Origin: Allium sativum | Taxonomy: Eukaryota; Streptophyta; Magnoliopsida; Asparagales; Amaryllidaceae | Reading direction: 5' to 3' | Length of the DNA stretch: 64,000 nt | NCBI GenBank assembly: GCA_030737875.1 | Contig: CM060922.1 | Location: 226,345,835-226,409,834 of the forward strand | Part shown: piece after piece, positions 54,100 through 64,000 of the stretch | Numbering within the stretch: the stretch's first letter is position 1 | Layout: each line of letters starts with the position of its first letter | Position numbers and translations under genes: made by a program | Notes under the pieces: generated by a model | What the model saw: the letters and a program-made list of their open reading frames with translations, nothing else | What the model was told of the DNA's origin: nothing | Database searches by the model: none

Positions 54100-54792
54100 T
54101 TGGATTTTATTGACAGGTTACCCAGATCGAGAAAGTGTAATACAGGAATTTGGGTGGTGGTAGACAGACTTACTAAGAACACCCATTTCATACCTGTGAA
54201 GAGTAAGTGGACTGCTCCATGGCTAGCTTTTGTATATCTTCGAGAGATAGTTCGATTGCATCAGGTACCCTCCAGTATAGTGAGTGATCGAGATCCTATC
54301 TTCACTAGAGAGTTTTGGAAGAGTTTGCAAAAGGCGGTAGGGACTCAGTTGCGTTTGAGTACCGCATATCATCCTCAGACGGACGGCCAGACCGAGAGGG
54401 TGAATCATATTTTAGAAGACCTTTTGAGGCTATGTATCTTGGATTTTGGAGGTACATGGGAGGAGCATCTTCCATTGGTGGAGTTGCCCGACAGACTTAG
54501 TGGTGTACATGATGTATTCCATGGGAGGAAGTGCCTACATAAGACCGCAGAGGTGGTAGAGCCAAGTTTGCTTAGAGAAGTGGAAGCAGAGCGTGATGCG
54601 ACTATTCGACGAGCTCCTACTCGCATCCTTGGGTCAGAGACTAGGAAATTGAGGAATCGAGAGGTTCAGCTAGTCAAAGTGCAATGGGGAGAAGAGGAGA
54701 GCAACGCAACTTGGGAGACGGAAGCGAAGATGCGTTCTTTGTATCCATTTCTTTTTGAGAGTATGTCTTTTAACTTCTCCTTTATCGTTTGA
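54100..54792 (+). pseudogene. E9 integrase core fused to chromodomain
   Basis: The 230-residue frame is the longest in E9. It has WVVVDRLTKN and SIVSDRDPIF for the two core aspartates and QTDGQTERVNHILEDLL for the glutamate (about residue 107). After EEHLPLVEL it jumps to PDRLSGVHDVFH, so about 110 residues including the GPY/F region are absent without a frame change. The chromodomain at the end (LVKVQWGEEESNATWETEAK, YPFLF) is complete. An ATG start at 54100 is inside the former polyprotein. Whether this core-chromodomain frame is ever translated is unknown. Confidence 0.8.
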
Positions 54793-55332
54793 CTGGTACT
54801 TATCTTATCCTTAGTATGTCCTCTCGTTAGTACCTTTGACCTTCAGATAGGATAGTCCTATGGTTGAAACATGTGTTTGAGACATGTTATGTATGATGGA
54901 TGCAAGTGGATGCAAGTGTTTGCTAGTGGTTGCTCGTGGATGCATATACACACACTCTAGGCACTAGATCGGCTCAATCACTTCATATTGCATATTGCAT
55001 AAAATTGTGTGTAGGAAGCTATATTTATGGATGTATAATGATTGTGTTATCATATGGATGATGCATTTTGGTGAATGATTGTGCACTCATGTAGATATTG
55101 TATGTGTCGATAGGGTTCCCTCGCATACATAATGGATGCATGGCACTATCATGGTTTGCATATGTTCATACATTAGATAGGGAACATATACACACACTTT
55201 TTGCATATGCTCATACATCATTAGAAATTGTTTTAAGGACAATGGATGCCAGTGTTTGATGGTTGAGTAGATGGTTGTTTGGTTGGTAGGATACGTTCTT
55301 CTTGACTTAGAGATTTCGGGGACGAAATCCTT
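54793..55332 (+). other. E9 3' untranslated region
   Basis: About 540 bp between chromodomain and polypurine tract, with GGATGCAAGTG-type repeats near 54895-54945, like the equivalent region of E2. No coding signal. Confidence 0.5.
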
Positions 55333-55346
55333 TAAGTAGGGGAGAA
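55333..55346 (+). other. E9 polypurine tract
   Basis: AAGTAGGGGAGAA lies directly before the 3' LTR; GGGGACGAAATCCTTTAAG just upstream is shared with E2 and E4. Confidence 0.75.
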
Positions 55347-56119
55347 TGTAACACCCCGTATGTTAAATAACTTGTTATAACATAAATCAGAGCAGAATTA
55401 AATTTAATATTCTGAATCAGGGGAAACGGGCTGTGCCATTGCGTTCGTCTCGGAAAAAAACGCGAAATAGAGTCCGAGTTTTCGTAAATCGGAGTCCGTA
55501 TGACCAAGTTATGGCCCGTCAAAGTTTCACGAAAAATCAAAAACAAAAACTGCTCATGTTTTGAGGCCCGGGATGAGTTTTGGGCTGTTTTTTTTGGGCC
55601 CTAAATGGTTCCTACACTTGACTTCTTCCCCAAGACATGCTTTAACGGCTAGGATTGGTTCTAGGGTATATCCTATGGTCCTAAAACATCTAACTAATCT
55701 ATATATACACCCTAATACCCCCCTTATCCTTACCAAAAATAGATCTAAGGCCATTATGCCACCACTTAGAAAATTGGAGAGCCTCCACTAAAAATCCTAA
55801 GAGGATTTGCAAGCTAATCTACATCTTCTTCTACTTAATCATTGGGATTTGCTTCATTTAACTTGCTAATCTTGTTTTGGTGAGCTTCTATCCCCTTAAT
55901 AATCAATTATTGAATTGATTATGATAAGATGTGATAAAGTATGGCTATGTTTGTGGATCCATATATTTATGCAAGCTTGATGTAGTGAATATTATGTGTT
56001 TTGCAAGTTATATGCCTTATGTCATGCAAGTTTCATAATATGTAATCATGATATTTTTATGCAAGTTGTTTCATGATGTTTATGATGCAAAACACTAAGT
56101 GAATATGGATCCATTATGC

Positions 56120-56890
56120 AAACATGTTATGCAAGTATGTGAGTACTTATGCAAGTCATGTATATGCTTATATGCATGATTAACATCTTATGCAAGTACA
56201 TGAATGTTTATGCAAGTTATGTATATGTTGAAATGCAAGTTTAACATAATATGCAAGCTATGCAAGTATATGAATGTTTATGCAAGTTATGTATATGTTG
56301 AAATGCAAGTTTAACATAATATGCAAGCCTATGCAAGTATGTGAATGTTTATGCAAGTTATGTATATGTTGAAATGCAAGTTTAACATAATATGCAAGCT
56401 ATGCAAGTATATGAATGTTTATGCAAGTTATGTATATGTTGAAATGCAAGTTTAACATAATATGCAAGCCTATGCAAGTATGTGAATGTTTATGCAAGTT
56501 ATGTATACGTTGAAATGCAAGTTTAACATAATATGCAAGCTTATGCAAGTATATGAATGTTTATGCAAGTTATGTATATGTTGAAATGCAAGTTTAACAT
56601 AATATGCAAGCCTATGCAAGTATGTGAATGTTTATGCAAGTTATGTATATGTTGAAATGCAAGTTTAACATAATATGCAAGCTTATGCAAGTATATGAAT
56701 GTTTATGCAAGTTATGTATATGTTGAAATGCAAGTTTAACATAATATGCAAGCCTATGCAAGTATGTGAATGTTTATGCAAGTTATGTATATGTTGAAAT
56801 GCAAGTTTAACATGATATGCAAGCTTATGCAAGTATATGAATGCTTATGCAAGTATGTGAGTGCTTATGCAAGTTAAGTATATGCTAAAA
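56120..56890 (+). repeat. 70-71-bp TATGCAAG tandem array, E9 3' LTR
   Basis: The unit number and the dimer alternation match the 5' LTR; only a few single-base differences are seen (for example TATACGTTG at about 56506). Confidence 0.88.
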
Positions 56891-57421
56891 TGCAAGTTCT
56901 ACATGTTATGCAAATCACATGTATGATGATATGTAAGTTCATATGCAACATGTTATGCAAATCACATGTTTGATGATATGTAAGTTCATATGCAACATGT
57001 TATGTAAGACACATGTTTGATAATATGCAAGTTTGGGTTGAATATAGTTGGGTTAATACATGCTCATATATGCAAGTTGACATCCTCTTAACCCATGATA
57101 AAGTTATATGCTAAACCCATGTTATGTGTGGTAAATCTTCCCTTTATTATGTTATGTCATAATGACGATTTACGTGGGGAACGATGGGGTTAATTAATAT
57201 GTTAATTAAAAGTATGTTGAAATGGGTATGATTAAGCATACCAAAAAAAAAAAAAAAAAAAAAATTAATTACCATAAGTGGGAATTTACCTATTGAGTTA
57301 GGTCTACCCCATGGGAATTTACCTATTGAGTTAGGTCTACCCATGTTATGGAAAATTTGATATTAATTAGGGATAATTAATATGGGGGTGATTAATTAGG
57401 TTTAATTAATCAACTAAGACA

Positions 57422-57632
57422 CGAGGTTGGACCCTTTTGTAGCGGAAGTCTGCCCGGAACCGACCGGCCATCCAGCGGCTACAAATGATTGGCCCAATGT
57501 GAGAGGTCTTAGTCATAAATTAAATACATGATTAAAGTAAAGACACGAGGTTAGGCCCTTTTGATGACAGAAGTCTGCCCGGAACCAACCGGCATATCCA
57601 GCAGTCATAAAAGACGGTCTAATGTGGGAGGT
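57422..57632 (+). other. Twin stem-loop module, E9 3' LTR
   Basis: Same two stem-loops as at 49515-49724, without differences noticed in the stems. Confidence 0.78.
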
Positions 57633-59134
57633 CTTTATGAGGTCATGATCTTAATTAATGAATTAAGAAACACTTAACCATATTAGCATGTAAGTGGGAC
57701 ATGAGGGGTTAAGTGGGTGCCTTGGGGTGGCATGATGAGACTAGTGGGTTGCCTTGGGTGGCAATAGAAAAATACGATTAGAATACTTAACCAAGGTGGA
57801 ACATGTAATTAAACATGATAAAAGGGTTAAGTAAGTGTCATGGGTGGCATGTGAGAATACGATTAGAATACTTAACCAAGGTGGAACATGTAATTAAACA
57901 TGATTAAGGGGTTAAGTAAGTGCCATGGGTGGCATGTGGGAATCTAGTGGGTGCCCTAAGTGGCAATTGAAATATGATTAAAGGACTTAACCAAGATTTA
58001 TAACATGTAAGAGGACATGGTTAAAGGGTTAAGTGGGATGCACTAGATTAAACGACAAGCTTAAGTAGTAGCTTGTGGGGGCCCATTTCAACCAATATCC
58101 CAAACGTATCTTTGTAGGCTCGACTCTAGTCGGGTGACGGGACACGCATATTGGGCTTGACTGTAAGAGGCCAAAACGGGTTAGCGGTGGCAACGCGGGA
58201 TCAACGGGTTTCATATGCGTGTGTGGACCCGGACTGGTTGGTAAGTCGTTGTTGCATCGTGTAGATATAAAGCCGTGCACAGTGATATTATATGGTAGCC
58301 ACTTTGGGGAATGATACACCCCCTTTTGTGGGACCAGCACGGGTATCTACGGTAGGGAGCCGATCGCTTGGGGGTAGTGGGTACACCTAGTAAAAATAGG
58401 GGCAGACGGCACCTGTGTAGGGGTACAGGAAACTACCGGGTAAAAATTACTAAGTACACTTAGTGGGATCAACCTTTAAGTAGGAATTACTCTTGGTGGG
58501 TAAAACTGGTGTGGTGCAGTGTAGGAATTACCCTTGGTGAATAAGTCTGGTGTGGTGCTGTTAGTAATTATCCTTGGGTGGGTAGATGCGTCTTTACGGT
58601 TATCTTAGTTCGTCCTGTGTTCGTGGGCTACTTAGTGTAGTCATTATCCCCAAAGATACCATACCGAGTTCATATCATACCCTAATTACTTTAATAATTG
58701 TATTATTAAGGAGATAGGGTTCACTCAGGCTTATGTCTGACCCCCGTTATTTTTATCTTTTTCCTTCAGATCCTCAGGTTGGGCCTAGTGCTAGTGGGCT
58801 TTGATCAGTTTGCTTTATCTATCTCTTGGAGCTCGGACCGTAGATGTAGAGCTCAGCTTATCTTATCTTTTCTGTTATGGCTATTTGTTATGAGTAGTGG
58901 GATTATGTACTTATTTTATTCAGGATGGATATTTTGTACTTGACTCTTGTTATGGTTTTATGATGTAACCAAACATGTTTTACTTTCCGCTGCTATGAGA
59001 TGATGTTTTAAATTTTCAAGTATTACATTATATCTGTCTTGTTGTAATTTTACTATTCTATACTCACTAAAAATACTCCACCGATGCTATGGCATTCCCT
59101 TAGTGAGTGACTATAGCGGGTGTGGGGTGTTACA

Positions 59135-62100
59135 AAATCCGAAAGTTCTTCCCATACGTTCGGACTTCTTGCCACTCCGGAAATAGGGGCATCTCTCTAC
59201 TGTAGCTATCAGTAAAGAAACCAATCGGCAATCAGTCCGTTCGATGTGAAGAACCACGGTCTTCACTCGTCAATTCCAAGTCTTGAATTTGCTTCATGCA
59301 TCGTATTATTACTTGGAATGGTTTCCGGACCTAAATCCGATCCTGGTATTTCCAAGTAGTAAGCGTGCTTAAACAATAGTTATGGATCAATCGGATTTCC
59401 AATATTAAATCTCCTTCCAAACGTTATTTATTCACTTATGCTCAAGGTTGGATTTATTTAGATTTCCATAACCGGGTTTATCGTCTTAACCCTTCCTCGA
59501 AATTCGATATTCATTTCAAATCTTATATTTCAAAACAAAATCTTTATTGGTAGTTATCCCTTCCGTATATCTTCAAAATTTCCAAATCTAAAGTGGTTTA
59601 AATTCTATTCTCGATAACTCAACCTCCTGATATTTCAAATAGATCTTAATCGACTTAATATTCAATAACAGTTAACCGCTTAAGAAGATATTAGATTGCC
59701 TTGACAAATTAAAATTTCCTTTTCACATCGAACATTCGACTAACTCAACCAAGTTCTTCTTCTTTTACATTTTCCAACTTTCAATATCATACCTAGAATT
59801 TTCAGTTTAAAACAAATTTTATATGAAATAAATTTTAGCTCATTAAGATCTATCTGAATATTTAACAAACTCTTTTCTATAATTTAAAAAACAATCCATG
59901 GTTTTTAAATTCTTTAAGCCACTCATTATAGAGAAAATTACAATAACGTTAAACGTTATAGAAAGTGCCGAAATGGATATTAGGTCACATAGATTCGAAT
60001 CTTTCCCAAAATAATATTTTCCTTTCATTATTATTTTCCAAACTCATTTGATTATTTACAGAATTCACCGATAGTGATTATATGAGTAATGAATCCCAAT
60101 CGCTTTCATAAAATAAAAGCACAGATACATAACTCAAACCATTTTACCAACTACGCATCAAAACTCGATTTCGACATTACTAGTTTGAAAATATTTTCAA
60201 AGCTCCATTTCAATTTAATCGACGCTTAAAAAAAATATTTCTCAAGTTTTATTTCAAATTAAATTGAATAAAATAAAACAATATTTTCCCAAATCCTACT
60301 TAACTTCGATCGTCCAAAGTTAGTTGAAACATTTCCAAAAATCATTTCCATCTTTCATGACGGTCCTTTACCATTAGTAACTTGGATCTCCAAGGTCATT
60401 TGAAATCTAAATAAAAATTTAAAATTTCAATTATTATTTAAATATTACAATCGTCATAGGAAAGAGATTTAAATCGGTCGTCCGTATAATTCCCCAACTA
60501 CGGTGTATGTTTTGCAACCATCAACCATCAATAATCAATAATACGAACATGCATTCATTCAATACAACAATTAAACAACCATTCAATTGTGCGCAAAGCG
60601 TTACGCTAAATAACGCTTAGTGTTCGGTGTAGTTTAACTAAATCGACATCATCAAGCATCACATACAACAATCAATCATCCACAAGCCATTAATTAACTC
60701 TAACAAATTTTAATTATTAACTAATGATAATTGACCATTTAAAAATAAATTTAAATGTTCTCACCGGCATTGCGCTCCGATACTTGTCGTCAAAGTCCTG
60801 TATCACTGCGAACCAAGCCTACGAACCATCATAAACAAATCTTCATGGACGGCGCTCCCAACTCCACATCCTGCTATCTTTAATTTCTCCACATCCATAT
60901 ATTGCCCGCCATTTCCTATTAGCTCACGTCTTGCATGCATACCAATATGTTCCGGTCTCCTACGTGCTCTCTCTCTTTTCTCCTTTTGGCCTTCTGTCTC
61001 TCCTTTTCTTGCACTTTTGCATCTACATATACTTTTTCTCCAACCTTTTTTTCTTTCTTGCGTGTGTTCCCTCCATCTTCTCGCAAGCTCCATGCGTTCA
61101 AACTCCAAACCGTATGCATGCCTACTGACACCTCCCCTCCAAGCACAAGGCACTCACCTTTTTTTCTTTCTTTTTTTTTTTTTTACAAAATGACGGACGC
61201 TAGAGAGGGAGAGAAACACGGTGACGGGCTGATGAAGGTTTCACACTTTTTCTTCGCTGCATGCAATCGCATGCATGCATGCTGTGCATACTTCTTCTGT
61301 GGAGCAATACATGCTTGGTTAGCTCATAGAAAATGCAAGAGGCGAGAGCTTAGGTGGAGACTGAGCACGCAAGTAGTCTAGGTGGGGAAGAATAGATGGT
61401 GGAAGTTGCGGTGAAGGCCTTGAGCACATGCAGGCCTTAGCACTTGCTCGGGTTTCATTTTCATTTTTTTTTTCCTTTTTTTTTTTGGAATGGCGGAAGA
61501 TGAAGAACAATGTTGGAGAGGAGAAATAAACTGAATAGTGGAGGAGTGACTCGAGGCATACAGTAGGAGATATAAAATATGAAGGAGAGCAACGCGTGGC
61601 AACACATTGTTTTACAAAAAGAACAAGTGGCATTATAGCCTCTATACGCTCAACACATTTTTTTTCTTATAATTTTTTTTTTAATTAATATGTTGCATGG
61701 TGACTCCAATGTATAATCCTTTTGGGCTTAAAAGAGAAATGTACGTTTGGTGCGCATGTATGTACAAAGGAATTGAAATGGTTCCTGGAAGTCCATGCGT
61801 GGGTACAAGATAAGGGAAAGTGTACATATGTCTTCTTGTTTATCTAACACATTGTGCAAGTCATGCTATTTCTTCTATTTTTAATTATCCAAGACCAATA
61901 ACAGTAAACTAACAATATAATTGTGTATAATAAAGTGTCATGATCCCAAAATAAAAATAAAATAGACCGGTAGGTTGATTCTATAAAGTGTCAAAAGGGA
62001 CCACAGTTACCCTAAAATACGCTTGAAAAATATATGCTTATTTCCCAAAATAAAATTTTCAATAAATTTCTATAAAATATTTTAAGACTACGCAAACAGA

Positions 62101-62384
62101 AACTGAACATAAATTTGAAACGAATATTTAATTATAATTTAATTTCAATTTCTGGTCATTTGCAACAACTCAATTACAACTTGTTTCAATATTTCAACTT
62201 ACGATGAACCGCTTTCTTCCAACAAACATTGTTATAACTGATTACGCAATAAAATTAAATTTTTAATCATTAAAATATTATTGTCGCCATAAGATTTGAT
62301 TCAACAATTATTTAAACCTTTTAAACTTTATTTAAGATTCATATTTAATTCAAATTTGATTTTCAAAAATCTTAGATCGTTACA
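59135..62384 (-). repeat. E8 3' LTR, right part
   Basis: The LTR resumes after E9 with the duplicated AAATC and ends at 62384 with GATCGTTACA, before a C-rich tract. Total LTR length without E9 is about 4.5 kb. It is AT-rich, with a GC-richer and CT-rich stretch at 60760-61640 comparable to the GC-rich block of E1. Open frames there (60803-61153, 60919-61146, 60935-61381, 61319-61633) overlap on both strands, are low in complexity and show no domain. Confidence 0.6.
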
Positions 62385-64000
62385 TTCTCCCCCACTTAAG
62401 GCTTTTCGTCCTCAAAAAGGAGAGCAAAATAAATCGTACATATAAATTCGTTAAACTTACAAATTTTTATATTAAGTCTAAATTTACCAACGCAACTTAT
62501 GTGAAAATTCTCATATGATTAAATTTGCCAAAACCTTTATATGATTAAGTTTGAGGCTTTACTATTATTACAAATCATAGTTTGCAAAGCACTTTAAAAA
62601 TGAATTCTCTGACTTTGAATCCCATTACATTTCAAACCATTGAAATATTATTTCATAATCATACTTTTACTTCGGGATTCTCAAGGCCAAATTTGCTTTC
62701 AAAGTTTCAAACATACTATGATCAAATCTATATATTGTTAGTTCGAGAAGTTCATCCTCATGACAGGGCAACTGAGTATCACCCATCGCATAAAAATCAA
62801 ACCCAACAACCCAGTTTTAGTCACGGTTACTCGAATGAAACAAATCTTTTCATATCCCGAAGTTGTAAATCCTTTTCGAAATCAAAATTTACAAATACTC
62901 ATTGTTTTCTAACATTTCAAAATATCGGAATTCTAGTCGTCGAAATCTCTTCTATTTATAAGTTCCAATTTATTTCGAGACATCTAACTACTTACACAAG
63001 TTAATGTTCATGTGACCAAAAAATTTTCCTTTCAATTGATATGATTTCTTTAGCAGCTTCCCAAATAAGTCTTCCTACATTCTATAGTTTTAAATGAACA
63101 TTTATTATGTAAGTCCTTTTTAACTTCTTTTATCCCAAATTCTAAATTGTTCCAAATTTTTCCAAGATCTCCGGTAAATTTTCATATCTTCTATTGTTGG
63201 ATTTCATCCCTTAGTTCATATTCACATAATCGAATAAATCTTTTCTTTCCAAATTCGTTCGAAATCCAAAGTATATGATTTTCCTTCTACCTTCAAGCAT
63301 TGAAGCTTATTTGGGAAAAATTCTCTTTACTCAATCAGTCGGAACTTCATTTTTATTTAAAAATAACATCACGCTTCCGCTACGTTACTCTGATTCAGCA
63401 TATTTCAACTAGTACTGTTTCAACATTTATTCAAGCATTTAAGATAAATTTCCAAAATCAACTAATATTTAGGAAAACAAACTCCTTACATAAGTTTGAT
63501 CCATTATTTCAAACCTTTCAATAACCACTCAATGTTTATTTATTGAGATAAGATTAGAATAGATCACCATTTCTAATTTGAATTTAAGACTTGGCTTTGT
63601 TCGAGAAATCAAATTACAGGTGCTCGAATCAGGTCATAGATAAAAGTTCAATATCAAAATGAGTGTTCGAATCAAATCACTTGAATAAGTTCATAAGACA
63701 AAAGGTATGAATGATACTCTTCAAGAACAAATGGTTCGAAAAAGAAACTAGCATAGGTGAAGATAGAAAAGTCGAGTACTCCAAATGATACGATTATAGG
63801 CAATTTAATTAAGGTAAATCTTTACTTTAATATTTCCTTTGCTTCCTAAGCAATTGTTTATTAAATAAATTTCAAGTTGACTTACTTATGTCACCTTAAT
63901 AGGGAAGACTAGTTCCCCCCAACTTAAGATGTAAGTTATATTAAAAATCAACTTTTTACACACATTCACAACTTAACTCAAAATTATCTTTCAGTTCCTT
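62385..64000 (-). other. E8 internal region, 3' end, non-coding so far
   Basis: AAGTGGGGGAGAA (complement at 62385-62398) is the polypurine tract, and a GGACGAAAAGCC-like phrase follows as in E1. The remaining 1.6 kb to the window edge is AT-rich. Frames 62582-63004 and 63300-63524 are on the antisense strand and show no motif. No gag or pol similarity is visible, which suggests another element of the E1 kind, but the internal region is incomplete. Confidence 0.5.

Larger units (their letters stand above)
55347..59134 (+). repeat. E9 3' LTR
   Basis: Near-identical to 47439-51227, with the same nine-unit array (about 56120-56890), A run (57243-57264), U3 block, TATA box (55700-55707), hairpin array (about 57665-58038) and terminal block. 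Confidence 0.93.
47434..59139 (+). mobile_element. E9: young, defective Tekay-like element, TSD AAATC
   Basis: LTRs at 47439-51227 and 55347-59134 (3789 and 3788 bp) differ at about 15-20 positions by eye (near 0.5%). AAATC flanks both sides (47434-47438 and 59135-59139). The primer site is at 51230-51241 and the polypurine tract at about 55333-55346. Gag-pol is present from gag to chromodomain but with two in-frame deletions, a lost RNase H, filler sequence in RT and several frameshifts. Young LTRs around an old, ruined polyprotein mean it was already defective when it inserted. Confidence 0.92.

Noticed and set aside
60935..61381. 148-residue open frame in the E8 LTR
   Set aside because: It overlaps frames on the opposite strand in a CT-rich stretch, is dominated by S, F and H, and lies inside an LTR.

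Overview
The window reads as a heterochromatic or intergenic stretch of a large-genome flowering plant. It consists almost entirely of LTR retrotransposons, mostly Ty3/Gypsy with Tekay-like (Del-type) chromovirus features: LTRs bounded by TGTAACAMCCCG and its complement, a primer-binding site matching initiator tRNA-Met (TGGTATCAGAGC), and a chromodomain after the integrase. No intact gene, tRNA, rRNA or CRISPR array is visible. The species cannot be told from this sequence. All identity statements come from reading by eye.

Layout. E1 (1-19376, minus) is a non-coding element whose LTR is about 5.9 kb while its internal region is only about 1.0 kb. Its right LTR is split by E2 (7449-18563, minus), a full-length but dead Tekay element. 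After 19.1-24.6 kb of AT-rich sequence holding a solo Copia-like LTR (22024-22792, TSD CTTTC) and a possible Helitron 3' end (24605), there is E3 (24686-28505, minus), a decayed gag-pol fragment without LTRs. A minus-oriented LTR-like piece (28506 to about 29320) and unassigned sequence follow. E4 (31504-42427, minus, TSD GATAG) has two 4475-bp LTRs around a 1974-bp internal region that is a mosaic of collinear gag-pol scraps.

From 43.0 kb there is a five-level nest. E5 (Tat-type LTR plus broken gag, 43027-45123) is cut by E6 (45124-45611, plus, E1-like LTR). E6 is cut by E7 (45612-46140, minus LTR piece), and E7 by E8 (46141-47438 and 59135-64000, minus; LTR about 4.5 kb, internal region runs off the window). 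E8 is cut by E9 (47439-59134, plus, TSD AAATC). E9 has almost identical 3.79-kb LTRs around a gag-pol that is badly deleted and frameshifted.

How the parts relate. E4 and E9 look recent by their LTRs yet cannot encode a working polyprotein, so they were most likely moved by proteins of intact relatives. What the Tekay-like elements E2, E4 and E9 keep in common is not protein but LTR sequence: a U3 block about 80 nt from the LTR start, paired U3 palindromes (E2, E4), hairpin arrays built on GGTTAAGT/ACTTAACC, a CAGTC-GACTG stem-loop near the LTR 3' end, and above all a tandem pair of about 85-nt stem-loop modules whose stems differ in sequence but stay paired. This twin covarying hairpin, always in the same polarity relative to transcription, is the best candidate here for an undescribed functional element, perhaps an RNA signal used by autonomous and non-autonomous members alike.
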